Shown piece after piece: positions 16,876-25,351 of a DNA stretch of 64,000 bases (positions within the stretch are counted from its first letter, which is position 1; every line of letters begins with the position of its first letter). Location: the NCBI RefSeq assembly GCF_000717275.1, contig NZ_JNYV01000002.1, forward strand, positions 992,001-1,056,000, read 5' to 3'. Below the pieces are notes generated by a model. It was not told where the DNA came from. It saw nothing but the letters and a program-made list of their open reading frames with translations, and ran no database searches. The position numbers were made by a program, and so were the translations under genes. Source of the DNA: Kitasatospora arboriphila (GTDB lineage: Bacteria > Actinomycetota > Actinomycetes > Mycobacteriales > Mycobacteriaceae).

Positions 16876-16893
16876 TGAACTGAGATCAGTTCA
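16876..16893. promoter_or_regulatory. TGAACTGA-type operator, site 2 (best palindrome)
   Basis: TGAACTGAGATCAGTTCA has perfect 8-bp arms around GA. It lies between the divergent solute-binding pseudogene and DUF1254 copy 2. On the plus strand TTGAAC (16875-16880), an 18-bp spacer and TAGAAT (16899-16904) form a promoter that the palindrome overlaps. On the minus strand it lies downstream of TTGACA in the 14-mer at 16908-16921. Confidence 0.75.
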
Positions 16894-16907
16894 CCACCTA
16901 GAATCGG

Positions 16908-16921
16908 GTGATGTCAATCAC
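16908..16921 (-). promoter_or_regulatory. Conserved promoter box GTGATTGACATCAC upstream of solute-binding copy 1
   Basis: This exact 14-mer on the minus strand is also found at 42688-42701 and 45251-45264, each time upstream of a transporter or hydrolase gene of the same set and near a TGAACTGA-type palindrome. It contains a consensus TTGACA -35 hexamer and GTGAT/ATCAC arms. Its repetition suggests shared promoter recognition or a second regulator site. Confidence 0.6.
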
Positions 16922-16981
16922 GTTGTATCGGCGGACGCATGGCGGCATGGCGACTCGGTTCGGAGAAGGGGGTTGCGCATC

Positions 16982-18388
16982 GTGAGTGGAGAAGGCGGTG
17001 GCCGTGGTCGTGCAGGTTTCGCCCGGTACCACCCCATGCGCGCGGACCAGCTGTCCTCGTCTACTGCGAAAGATATTGTGCCGCTGGATGACAAGTCGAA
17101 GGTAGCCTTGGCTTCGTCTTTGATGCAGCTGGCAGTGATGTACGGGCTTCCGTCGGTGTACCAGTACGCGAGCATGTGTGCGGCCTGCGCTCCGGAAGGC
17201 GGTAGCGGAGGCTGGAGGCTCAACCTTCTCACCCACGAGCGTGACATCGCCGGTGCCGGGTACCAGCCGTTTCGTGTGCCGAACGTGGACACGCTGTACT
17301 CGAACGCCTGGATCGACCTCACCGACGGTCCGGTAGTGCTCGAGCTCCCCCGGTTCGACGGCCGTTACTACACCCTGAACTTTCTCGATGCGTACAGCAA
17401 CGCAAGCAACATCAGCCACCGAACTCATCCGAACACCCCTCGACGGGTTCTCGTCGCAACGACGGACTGGGAGGGCCTGCCGCCCCAGGGTGCGGAGGTC
17501 TTCCGGGTGGCAACATCAATGATGTGGCTACTGATGAGAATTCAGGTGTTCGGGAAGGCCGATCTGCCCGTCGTGCACGAACTGCAGGACTCGGTGACCA
17601 TTTCCGGCGCGAGCGAGGACTCACGAACGTGGCCGGTGGTGTCTCAGCACGAGGTGGAGTCCGCCTGGAAACCTTTCTTGGTAGCGCTCGATGCATCGTT
17701 GCGCATCAACGGTGTTCCCGTCGAGGACTACAGCCTCGCGTCGCAGTTCCGGCTCCTGGGTGTCGGAGGCCAATTCGGTTGCGATCTGGAAACTTTAGAC
17801 TCCGCAGTCGCGGAAGGTGCGCAGGATGGCTTTGCGAGCGCGATGACGATGATCGAACAGTCGCGCCCGCTACTGGGTAGGCGACTCCCGGTTGGTTGGA
17901 CACGGGTACTCGACAAAGGCGCGCACGGCACCAACTTCCTTGCGCGCGCGGTCATGAACTTCGTGGGCCTGGGCGCAAACGTCGTCGAAGAGAACTGCTC
18001 ATACAACACCTACGTCGACTCCGCCGGCGGGGCACTGGACGGATCGACTGGGGTCTACCGAATCGAGATCACAGAACCACCTCCGGCAAAAGCATTTTGG
18101 AGCATCACTCTCTACGAGGCAGACAGTGGTTGGCTCTATGACGCTCCGGAACGCAGACATTCGGTTGGGTCCGCCACGGGCCGTGGGGGAGCCGACCGCC
18201 TGCTATCGCGTGCGATCTATATCAGTAGGCAGCGACCGCCCGCCGGAACCCACGAGGACTGGCTTCCCAGCCCTGCCGGCAAGTTCTTTCTGGTCTTGAG
18301 GATTTACCAGCCACGTGAGGAAGCCTTGTCGGAGGCGTGGACGCCGCCTCCAGTGCGTCCGGTCGCTGACCGTCCGGTCGCGACCTAA
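16982..18388 (+). CDS. DUF1254/DUF1214 family protein (copy 2)
   Basis: About 468 residues. Starts at TTG 16973, GTG 16982 and ATG 17036 are possible; GTG 16982 is preferred because GGAGAAGGGGG (16962-16972) is well spaced from it. The DUF1254 half shows RVPNVDTLYSNAWIDLTDGPVVLELP and YYTLNFLDAYSNASN, and the DUF1214 half shows AFWSITLYEADSGWLYDAPERR and DWLPSPAGKFFLVLRIYQP. It shares the motif layout of the protein at 13575 and is clearly a diverged paralogue. It is divergent from the solute-binding pseudogene and shares its TGAACTGA operator, so co-regulation with substrate uptake is likely. The function is unknown. Confidence 0.85.
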   Translation: MSGEGGGRGRAGFARYHPMRADQLSSSTAKDIVPLDDKSKVALASSLMQLAVMYGLPSVYQYASMCAACAPEGGSGGWRLNLLTHERDIAGAGYQPFRVPNVDTLYSNAWIDLTDGPVVLELPRFDGRYYTLNFLDAYSNASNISHRTHPNTPRRVLVATTDWEGLPPQGAEVFRVATSMMWLLMRIQVFGKADLPVVHELQDSVTISGASEDSRTWPVVSQHEVESAWKPFLVALDASLRINGVPVEDYSLASQFRLLGVGGQFGCDLETLDSAVAEGAQDGFASAMTMIEQSRPLLGRRLPVGWTRVLDKGAHGTNFLARAVMNFVGLGANVVEENCSYNTYVDSAGGALDGSTGVYRIEITEPPPAKAFWSITLYEADSGWLYDAPERRHSVGSATGRGGADRLLSRAIYISRQRPPAGTHEDWLPSPAGKFFLVLRIYQPREEALSEAWTPPPVRPVADRPVAT

Positions 18389-18399
18389 TTCAGCGGTCG

Positions 18400-18856
18400 A
18401 ACAATAGCCGATCGACTTTGCTCCGATCATGTCGTGGGTGGACGCCGAGTGGTCGACGGGGTCGGTGGCGATGTCGAGGAACACCGATTCAAGCGTGGCC
18501 GCCCGCGCTTCGAGGCCATTGAGTCGCAGGCCATGGGCGCTGGCCCAGGCCAGCACCTCTGCCAGGTGCAGCTGCAGATCGTAGGTGTAGATGGTGGCCT
18601 TGGTCTGAGCGGCGTTTCTCGCCGCCGGAGAGCGATCCCACCCGAACACGGGCGCGGTCGGTGAGATTGACCTGCTCCAGGACGACATCGGCAGTGGTCG
18701 GGTTGCTGCAGGTTCCCCGCCACATCTCCAGGTGCCGAGGAGCGCAAAGACTTCGCCCTCGGCGACGTCCAGGTCTATGCCCTTGACCGCCTCGAAGGCA
18801 TCGTGGCCCTGACCGTAGGTCCGGCGCAAACCGCGTGCGGTGATGATGTTGCTCAT
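18400..18856 (-). pseudogene. Decayed DrrA-type ABC transporter ATPase
   Basis: Three remnants of one ATPase lie in order on the minus strand. From ATG 18856 the frame reads MSNIITARGLRRTYGQ, then VKGIDLDVAEGEVFALLGT, and breaks exactly where Walker A should begin. In another frame, about 18680-18609, VLEQVNLTDRARVRVG and the signature LSGGEKRR appear. Back in the first frame, about 18598-18460, there is a DrrA-like C-terminus ending LESVFLDIAT. Walker A, the region up to the signature and Walker B are missing, so internal deletions and a frameshift have destroyed it. The intact small membrane gene upstream overlaps its start by 4 bp, marking the remains of an efflux operon. Confidence 0.8.
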
Positions 18857-19092
18857 CGCTGACCCCACTTCCGGGTACCCACGACCCAGCGGACGATGAA
18901 GGCGGCAGCGATGATCACCGCGGCAACAGCCGCGCCGATCGCCCCAGGCTGGGTGATCCCGAGAACGACAGCGGCCAGAAGAACGGCGACCACGATGACG
19001 GTCACCTCACGTCGCTGCGTCGGGGCAGGGCCTATTCGCATGGCGTCTGCGATCAAATTGGCTACAGGTGATTCGTTCGGGGTTTTGTTCAT
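18853..19092 (-). CDS. Small membrane protein upstream of the ABC pseudogene
   Basis: 79 residues from ATG 19092. After a hydrophilic N-terminus (about 30 residues) there are two hydrophobic helices, roughly 32-48 (VTVIVVAVLLAAVVLGI) and 52-69, and a basic C-terminal tail (VVGTRKWGQR). Its stop overlaps the ATG of the DrrA-type pseudogene (ATGA), so it was translationally coupled to that ATPase. No family is recognised. It may have been an accessory to the lost transporter. Confidence 0.6.
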   Translation of the reverse strand: MNKTPNESPVANLIADAMRIGPAPTQRREVTVIVVAVLLAAVVLGITQPGAIGAAVAAVIIAAAFIVRWVVGTRKWGQR

Positions 19093-19333
19093 AGCGACAA
19101 CACTGGCTGAGTCCGGGTTCCGTCGATAGTGCACGCCATCATCGGCTTTGACGGGGTTTGTCAACGACGCTTCATGACAAAAGTCATGAGAACTGCCACC
19201 GAAGGCACAATTTGGTTCGTGTTGATCTAAACCCACCTCACCTACGCCGACCTCTGTGTCCGCGTTCGACGCAGTTCCTCACGTGCGTCAACTGTTTGAT
19301 TGTGTCTGCGGTCGCGCATACCGTTCTAGCGAA

Positions 19334-19423
19334 TCATCAAGAGCGATCGAGAGACCCGGCTCTTCGACGTCGCAGCAACCCATTCGCGCAGGCGAGCGTG
19401 GGTGCTACTGCCGGGACCGATGA
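19334..19423 (+). promoter_or_regulatory. S-box (SAM-I-type) riboswitch before the LLM operon
   Basis: The leader reads in S-box order. The closing stem is TCATC (19334-19338) with GATGA (19419-19423). Next come AAGAGCGATCGAGAGACC, a GGCTC-CTTCGACGTCGC return strand with the GCGA/TCGC pair, the conserved GCAGCAACCC, a CCCA/TGGG stem and GGTGCTA. P4 looks very short, so this is a compact or divergent member. It ends 33 nt before GTG 19457, with AGGAG at 19447-19451. That spacing suits control of translation or termination by S-adenosylmethionine, with the operon off when SAM is plentiful. Confidence 0.72.
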
Positions 19424-19456
19424 AGGGTATGACGTGTCTGTTGTGCAGGAGTCCGC

Positions 19457-20522
19457 GTGAAATTTCTGTTGATCACGCTGATCACCCATACCTCGGATCC
19501 CATCACCGGGGTGACTGTATCGCCGGCGGAGCGCCTGGGGGAGGTGATCGACAGCGCGGTCCTCGCCGAGGAACTCGGATTCGACGGGTTCGGCGTGGGG
19601 GAGCGGCACGAACGACCCTTCATTTCTTCGTCGCCACCGGTCGTGTTGAGCAACATCGCGGCCCGGACGTCGACGATCGAATTGTTGACGGCGGTGACAA
19701 ACGTTGAGTCTGCTCGATCCGGTGCGTGCGTTCGAGGACTACTCGACCCTGGACAATCTCTCGGGCGGACGCTTGCAGCTGATGATCGGCAAGGGGAACG
19801 GGGCCGCGCAGGCCAAGTTGTTCCACGTCACGGAAGCAGATCAGTGGGACCGCAACCGCGAGGGGTATGAGCTGTTTCGTCGGCTCTGGGAGAACGACTC
19901 CGTCACCTGGTCAGGCAGATATCGACCGTCGTTGACCGACGCGGAGGCGCTACCCAGACCCCTGCAGGAGCGTATTCGCATCTGGCACGGGAGCGCGACC
20001 AGCCGGGAATCGGTGGACTTGGCAGCTGCATACGGCGATCCACTGTTTTCGGCGAATGTCACCAATCCGATCGATCCCTACGCAGACCTCATCGACTACT
20101 ACCGCGAGCGGTGGGCGCACTACGGCCACGACCCAGCGGACGCGCTGGTCGGCGCCGGGTCGGCCGGCTACTACGCCACCAAGAACTCACAAGATGCGAT
20201 CAACACCTACCGTCCGATCTATGACGCCACCCTCGCCCGGATCGAATCCTTTGGTCTGCCAAAGGTATTTCCGACGCTCGAAGACGCGATTGACCGGAGT
20301 TCGCTGTTGCTGGGCAGTCCGCAGCAGGTGATCGACAAAGTGTTGCGATATCACGAGAAGTTCGGCCATGAGGTCATGCACCTGCATGCCGATGCGAGCG
20401 GACTCACCCCGTCCCAGCACCGCGAGTCCTTGGAGTTGTTCCAGAGCGAGATCGCCCCGGTGCTCCGAAAGGAAATTCCCAGCCGGCCGATCTCAGCGCA
20501 TGTCCCGGCGGTGACGGCATGA
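19457..20522 (+). pseudogene. Luciferase-like flavin monooxygenase (CE1758-type), broken by a 1-bp insertion
   Basis: From GTG 19457 (AGGAG at 19447-19451) the frame reads a luciferase-like monooxygenase N-terminus (EVIDSAVLAEELGFDGFGVGERH, then IELLTAVT). It goes out of frame at AAA 19699-19701, where family members continue TTLSLLDPVRAFEDY. The rest is in the +1 frame to 20522 (LSGGRLQLMIGKGN to EVMHLHADASG). Removing one A restores a roughly 354-residue protein. Intact flanks point to a recent lesion or a sequencing error. Such FMN-dependent oxidoreductases cleave C-S bonds of sulfonates or related compounds in several bacteria, and the S-box leader supports a sulfur role. It heads the operon that continues with the LLM at 20608. 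Confidence 0.82.
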
Positions 20523-20607
20523 CTTGGCCGCTCAATTGGCGCGGTGCTGACGTCGACCCCAACGGTATGAACAGCCCACACCATCGCGTGCAGATAGGAA
20601 GAAAACC

Positions 20608-21717
20608 ATGCCAGTAGAGTTCCTCGGAATCGCCGCCACCAACGACGGCACCGAGACCCATCCCCGCACGAGCGCGAGCTCCTTCGACAAGGACTACACG
20701 CTCAGATTGGCTCGTGCACACGAGGATTTCGGATGGGATCGCATCCTGTTCGCCTACGGCGCCGGTGCCCCGGAGCCGGCGGCGGCAGCGTCGTACATCG
20801 TCAGCAACCTCGAGCGCATCCAGATCCTCTTGGCGCACAGACCCAATGTCTCGTATCCCACGTTTGCGGCGAAGACCTTCGCCACCCTCGATCAGATCTC
20901 CGGGGGACGGGTCACCGTCCATTTCATCACCGGTGGCAACGACACCGAGCAACAGCGCGAGGGCGACTTCCTGTCCAAGGACGAGAGATACGACCGCACC
21001 AGGGAGTACATCCAGATCGTCAAAAAAGCCTGGACCTCCCGCGAGCCGTTCGATCACCACGGCACGCACTATCAGTTCAACGACTTCGTCTCCGACATCT
21101 TCCCGGTGACACAGCCCCGCCCCGACATCTCGTTCGGTGGATCCTCGGCAGCGGCGTACGCGGTCGGCGGCGCCGAAACCGACATCTACGCACTATGGGG
21201 CGAACCTCTCGAGAGCACTGCCGAGCAGATCGCCTCGATCACCGCCTCGGCCAAGGCTGCTGGCCGCGAGCAGCGGCCACGCCTGCAGATTGCCTTTCGC
21301 CCCATCATTGCGCCGACCGACGAATTGGCTTGGCGTAAAGCGGAGTCCATTGTCGAGCGGTTGAACGCACGGACCGCAGGCGGGGCGGCGATCTCTCGTC
21401 GGCATTCGCTGACAGCGCCGCAGAACGCCGGGTCGCAGCGGCTGCTCGGTATCGCCGATTCGGTCGACCGGTTCGGCTCGGCCGGTTGGACTGCGACCGC
21501 CAAGGCCACAGGCGGCGCCGGGAACTCGAACGCGTTGGTCGGTTCACCGGAGACAGTGGCCGCGGCGCTGCTCGAGTACTACGACCTCGGGATCGAGATC
21601 CTCTCTGCCCGCGGCTACGACCTCCTCGACGACGCGATCGATTTCGGTCGGCACGTGATCCCCATCGTCCGTGAAGAGGTCGCGAAGCGGGACAAGGGTA
21701 TTCAGGGCGCGGCGTGA
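20608..21717 (+). CDS. SsuD-like FMN-dependent alkanesulfonate-type monooxygenase (LLM)
   Basis: 369 residues with the luciferase-like (beta/alpha)8 fold. It has SsuD-type segments: ATNDGTETHP at the N-terminus, ILLAHRPNVSYPTFAAKTFATLD, SGGRVTVHFITGGND, and GDFLSKDERYDRTREYIQIVKKAW. SsuD uses FMNH2 and O2 to turn sulfonates into aldehyde and sulfite. The C-terminal region (SARGYDLLDDAIDFGRHVIP) also fits the sulfonate branch. It follows the frameshifted LLM and precedes an oligopeptide-type ABC transporter, all downstream of the S-box. A flavin reductase partner is not encoded nearby. The exact organosulfur substrate is not determined. Confidence 0.85.
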   Translation: MPVEFLGIAATNDGTETHPRTSASSFDKDYTLRLARAHEDFGWDRILFAYGAGAPEPAAAASYIVSNLERIQILLAHRPNVSYPTFAAKTFATLDQISGGRVTVHFITGGNDTEQQREGDFLSKDERYDRTREYIQIVKKAWTSREPFDHHGTHYQFNDFVSDIFPVTQPRPDISFGGSSAAAYAVGGAETDIYALWGEPLESTAEQIASITASAKAAGREQRPRLQIAFRPIIAPTDELAWRKAESIVERLNARTAGGAAISRRHSLTAPQNAGSQRLLGIADSVDRFGSAGWTATAKATGGAGNSNALVGSPETVAAALLEYYDLGIEILSARGYDLLDDAIDFGRHVIPIVREEVAKRDKGIQGAA

Positions 21718-21808
21718 CGGGCGGTAAGCAGAACTGCGCCGAATCCATTGAAGACTTCGGTAGGCACCGACTTGGCGTAGCTGTCTGCCCGAATCCACGG
21801 AGGAAAAG

Positions 21809-23434
21809 ATGATTGCACGTACGTCCCGTCCACTGCTGGCCGCCGGCGTCGCGGCGCTGATGGCAGCGACGTTGCTCAGCGGGTGCGGCTCGGACGACGC
21901 CGCGGGAAGCGGCGACGCCGGGCCCGCGCAACCGGGGGGCACGCTGCGATATGGACTCTCGCAGACTCCGATATGTTCCGACCCCGCGCAGGGCGGCAGC
22001 AACCAGACCATCTACGTGACCCGACAGGTCGTGGATTCGCTGACCGACCAGGATCCGAAAACCGGCGACATCACCCCGTGGCTCGCCGACAGCTGGGAGA
22101 TCAGTCCCGACGCGAAGTCGTTCACCTTCAAGCTCAAAGACGGTGTCACCTTCGGCGACGGCACCCCGGTCACTGCCGACACGGTCAAGAAGAACTTCGA
22201 CGCAATCGGCACACTCGGTGCCGCGAAAGCCCCGCTTGCCAGTAGCTATCTGAGTGGCTACACGGGCACGACGGTGGTGGATCCTCTCACCGCGCAAGTG
22301 AACTTCGCGCAGCCGAACGCACAATTCCTGCAGGCTACGTCGACCTCGCAGTTGGGCCTGCAGGCCGACGCCACCGTCAGCCAGAGCGCCGAACAACGAT
22401 GCCTCGGAACCAACATCGGCAGCGGCCCTTTCACCTACGCAGACTGGCAGCAGGACCGCTCGGTGTCGCTTGCCAAACGCGTCGGCTACAACTGGTCGTC
22501 GCCGGTCTTCACCCACAGCGGTGAGGCCTACCTCGACAAGATCGACTTCACCGTGATCCCTGAATTGGGGGTGCGTACCGGATCGTTGTCGTCCGATCAG
22601 CTCGATGCGGTCAGTGACGCGCTGCCCCAGGACGCACCGCAGATCGAAGCGGTCGGCGGAGAGGTGTTGACCACCCCCAACCCCGGGGTCCCCTTCGGAT
22701 TGCAGCCCAACGTCTCTCGTGGCGTCCTCGCCGATCCGGCGGTACGCACAGCGATCATCCCGGCGATCAACCGGCAGGAACTGATCGACACCGTGCTCAA
22801 CGAGGACTTCGAGGCCGCGACCGGTGCACTCGCCGCCAACACCCCGGGATACAAGGATCTCTCCTCGGAGGTGACCTTTGACCAGGACAAGGCGAAATCC
22901 ATCCTCGACGGTGCAGGTTGGGTCCAAGGAAGCGACGGGATCCGGGAAAAGGGCGGGCAGAAGCTCTCGTTCACCCTCTCGTTCAGTGCGGTGTTCGCCG
23001 GCAACCAGGCAATCCTCGAACTCGTACAGCAGCAGCTCAAGCAGGTCGGGGTCGATATGAAACTCGGCCTGGTATCCAACGCTGAGTTCACGGCGTTGCA
23101 GGGCAGCGGCGACTACGATGCGGTGTACTACAACAGCACCCGAGCCGACGGCGACATCCTTCGCACGACCTTCGGACTCGAGAGTCGGAACCTGAACAAG
23201 CGCGGCCCGATCCCGGCCCTCGACGACGCGCTCACCGCTCAGCTGGCGGCGACCGACAAGATCCAGCGCGACGCATACCTCGCCACCGCACAGGAGCAGG
23301 TCATCTCGAACGGTCTCTGGATTCCGACCACCCAGCTCTCGCAGATAATCGGTCGGTCTCCGAAGGCGCAGGATCTGAAGTTCGACGCCTCTGCGCGACT
23401 GGTGTTCTACGACACCTGGATCTCCGGGAGCTGA
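21809..23434 (+). CDS. ABC transporter solute-binding lipoprotein, family 5 (oligopeptide/nickel type), operon A
   Basis: 541 residues. The signal peptide MIARTSRPLLAAGVAALMAA ends in the lipobox LLSGC (Cys at about 26). The body matches family 5 proteins: PWLADSWEISPDAKSFTFKLKDGVTF, NLNKRGPIPALDDALTAQL and a C-terminal WI. Such proteins deliver oligopeptides, nickel, glutathione or other medium-sized solutes to DppBC-type permeases. The stop overlaps the permease ATG by one base. Placement behind an S-box and two LLMs suggests a sulfur-containing ligand, which is inference. Confidence 0.9.
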   Translation: MIARTSRPLLAAGVAALMAATLLSGCGSDDAAGSGDAGPAQPGGTLRYGLSQTPICSDPAQGGSNQTIYVTRQVVDSLTDQDPKTGDITPWLADSWEISPDAKSFTFKLKDGVTFGDGTPVTADTVKKNFDAIGTLGAAKAPLASSYLSGYTGTTVVDPLTAQVNFAQPNAQFLQATSTSQLGLQADATVSQSAEQRCLGTNIGSGPFTYADWQQDRSVSLAKRVGYNWSSPVFTHSGEAYLDKIDFTVIPELGVRTGSLSSDQLDAVSDALPQDAPQIEAVGGEVLTTPNPGVPFGLQPNVSRGVLADPAVRTAIIPAINRQELIDTVLNEDFEAATGALAANTPGYKDLSSEVTFDQDKAKSILDGAGWVQGSDGIREKGGQKLSFTLSFSAVFAGNQAILELVQQQLKQVGVDMKLGLVSNAEFTALQGSGDYDAVYYNSTRADGDILRTTFGLESRNLNKRGPIPALDDALTAQLAATDKIQRDAYLATAQEQVISNGLWIPTTQLSQIIGRSPKAQDLKFDASARLVFYDTWISGS

Positions 23435-24426
23435 TGGTGGGCCGGTATGTCGGATTGAGGACACTGCAGGCAGTTGTGGTCCTGTGGGCATCCTTCACGG
23501 TTGCCTTCGTGATCCTGTTCATCTTGCCGTCCGATCCGGTCAGCATTGCGGTGCAGGGCAACTCGGCAACGCCGGTCGATCAGCAAGCAGTGGAGGATCT
23601 GCAGGCCCGGTATGGGCTCGACCAGTCACTGCTATCGCAGTACTGGACCTCACTCTCACATGCGGTACGGGGTGACTTCGGGACCTCGATCTCGACGGGT
23701 CAGCCGGTCACAACAGCCATAGGTGACGCATTGCCGAACACACTGGCGCTGGCCGTCTCCGCAGTCGTCCTGGCTGTTCTGCTCGGCGGGTTGATCGCCT
23801 TCGCGACCACCTACACCAAGGCGCAGTGGCTGCGGACCGCCTTGCAGGCGCTGCCCCCGCTTGGCGTCGCAGTGCCCACCTTCTGGGTGGGATTGATGCT
23901 GCTGCAGCTGTTCTCGTTCAATCTGAAGATCTTCCCGGCGTTCGGTGACAAGGGGTTGTCGTCTCTGGTGTTACCGGCAATCACTCTCGCCTTACCGACG
24001 GGTGCCGTGATCGCGCAGGTGCTTGCCTCGAGTATGGGCACGACGTGGAGGCAACCGTTCGTGGAGACAGCGCAGGCCAAAGGCGCCAGCAGGATTCGGG
24101 TGGTCCTCCATCACGTGGTGCGGTTGGCGAGCATCCCGGCCCTGACCATCGCCGGGGTGTTGTTCGGCAACCTGCTGGCCAGTGCGGTGGTCGTCGAGAC
24201 CGTGTTCTCGCGCGCGGGCGTCGGACGGCTCATGCAGGCATCGGTGATGGCGCAGGACATTCCGGTTGTACTGGGAATCGTGGCGTTCTCGACCTTGGCG
24301 TTCGTGGTGATCAACCTGGTTGTCGACCTGCTCTATCCACTCATCGATCCCAGGATCGTCCAGTCCTTCCGTAAGAAGTCCGCGCCAACGTCGGCGGACA
24401 CCGAGAAGAAGGCCGCCCATGTCTGA
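23434..24426 (+). CDS. ABC transporter permease, DppB type, operon A
   Basis: 330 residues with six expected membrane spans and the DppB N-terminal arrangement (LRTLQAVVVLWASFTVAFVILFILPSDP). The binding-protein-dependent permease loop (EAA-type) reads VETAQAKGASRIRVVLHHVVRLASIPAL near residue 215. The start overlaps the binding-protein stop by one base (TGATG). It forms the transmembrane pore together with the next gene, with which it overlaps by 8 bp. Confidence 0.92.
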   Translation: MVGRYVGLRTLQAVVVLWASFTVAFVILFILPSDPVSIAVQGNSATPVDQQAVEDLQARYGLDQSLLSQYWTSLSHAVRGDFGTSISTGQPVTTAIGDALPNTLALAVSAVVLAVLLGGLIAFATTYTKAQWLRTALQALPPLGVAVPTFWVGLMLLQLFSFNLKIFPAFGDKGLSSLVLPAITLALPTGAVIAQVLASSMGTTWRQPFVETAQAKGASRIRVVLHHVVRLASIPALTIAGVLFGNLLASAVVVETVFSRAGVGRLMQASVMAQDIPVVLGIVAFSTLAFVVINLVVDLLYPLIDPRIVQSFRKKSAPTSADTEKKAAHV

Positions 24427-25351
24427 CCTCATCCTCGCGGACAACCGAACGACGACCACCGCACGGGACATACAGGATCCGGATCTGACCGCTCACCTTC
24501 CCGGAGCAGTTGGTCGAAGTGTCGTCACCCCGCAGCGATCAGGACTGCGCAGTGTGCTGCGACACGCAGTGCTCGCGCTGTCGGTGCTGGTGGTGCTGCT
24601 GGTCATCGGCTTCGCGTTGTTTCCCTCGGTGTTCGCCGGCGGTGATCCTCTGACCGGTGTACCCGCGGATAAGTTCGAGGCACCCAGCGCACAGCACTGG
24701 TTCGGCACCGACAACATCGGTCGCGACGTCTACACCAGGGTTGTGCACGGAGCCGGACTGTCGCTGACGGCAACGTTGTTGGCTGTCGGTATCGCCTTGA
24801 TCGCGGGTACGGTCATCGGCCTGCTGTCGGGTGCCGTCGGCGGCATCGCCGACGCCGTTCTCATGCGCGTGGTCGATGTACTCCTGTCGATACCGGCGCT
24901 GCTGTTGTCGCTGGCGTTGGTCACGGCCCTCGGTTTCGGCACGGTCAACGTCGCCATCGCAGTCGGCGTGGCGATGGTCGCGAGTTTCGCGCGCGTCACC
25001 CGTTCGGAGGTGTTGCGCGTTCGGCGCGCGACCTATGTAGAGGCGGCGTTCGCATCGGGGGTTCGCTGGCCGACGGTGTTGTTGCGCCACATCCTCCGCA
25101 ATTCGTACGCCCCCGTGATCTCCCTGGCCGCAGTTGAGTTCGGCATGGCCATCCTGGCGGTGTCGGCGCTGAGCTTCCTGGGATTCGGTGCGGCCCCGCC
25201 CACTCCGGAATGGGGCTCGCTGATCGCCGAGGGACGAAACTACCTCGCCGTTGCGTGGTGGATGACCACACTCCCGGGGCTGGTGATCATCGCCGTCGTC
25301 CTGTCCGCACACCGGATCGGCCATCAACTCGATCGGGGCGCCCACCAATGA
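24419..25351 (+). CDS. ABC transporter permease, DppC type, operon A
   Basis: 310 residues from ATG 24419. The long hydrophilic N-terminus (about 40 residues) is followed by a first span and the DppC-typical [21 protein letters not shown]. The EAA-type loop reads [28 protein letters not shown], and [22 protein letters not shown] is a family hallmark. It overlaps the upstream permease (8 bp) and the ATPase start (4 bp), so the whole operon is translationally coupled. Confidence 0.92.
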   Translation: MSDLILADNRTTTTARDIQDPDLTAHLPGAVGRSVVTPQRSGLRSVLRHAVLALSVLVVLLVIGFALFPSVFAGGDPLTGVPADKFEAPSAQHWFGTDNIGRDVYTRVVHGAGLSLTATLLAVGIALIAGTVIGLLSGAVGGIADAVLMRVVDVLLSIPALLLSLALVTALGFGTVNVAIAVGVAMVASFARVTRSEVLRVRRATYVEAAFASGVRWPTVLLRHILRNSYAPVISLAAVEFGMAILAVSALSFLGFGAAPPTPEWGSLIAEGRNYLAVAWWMTTLPGLVIIAVVLSAHRIGHQLDRGAHQ

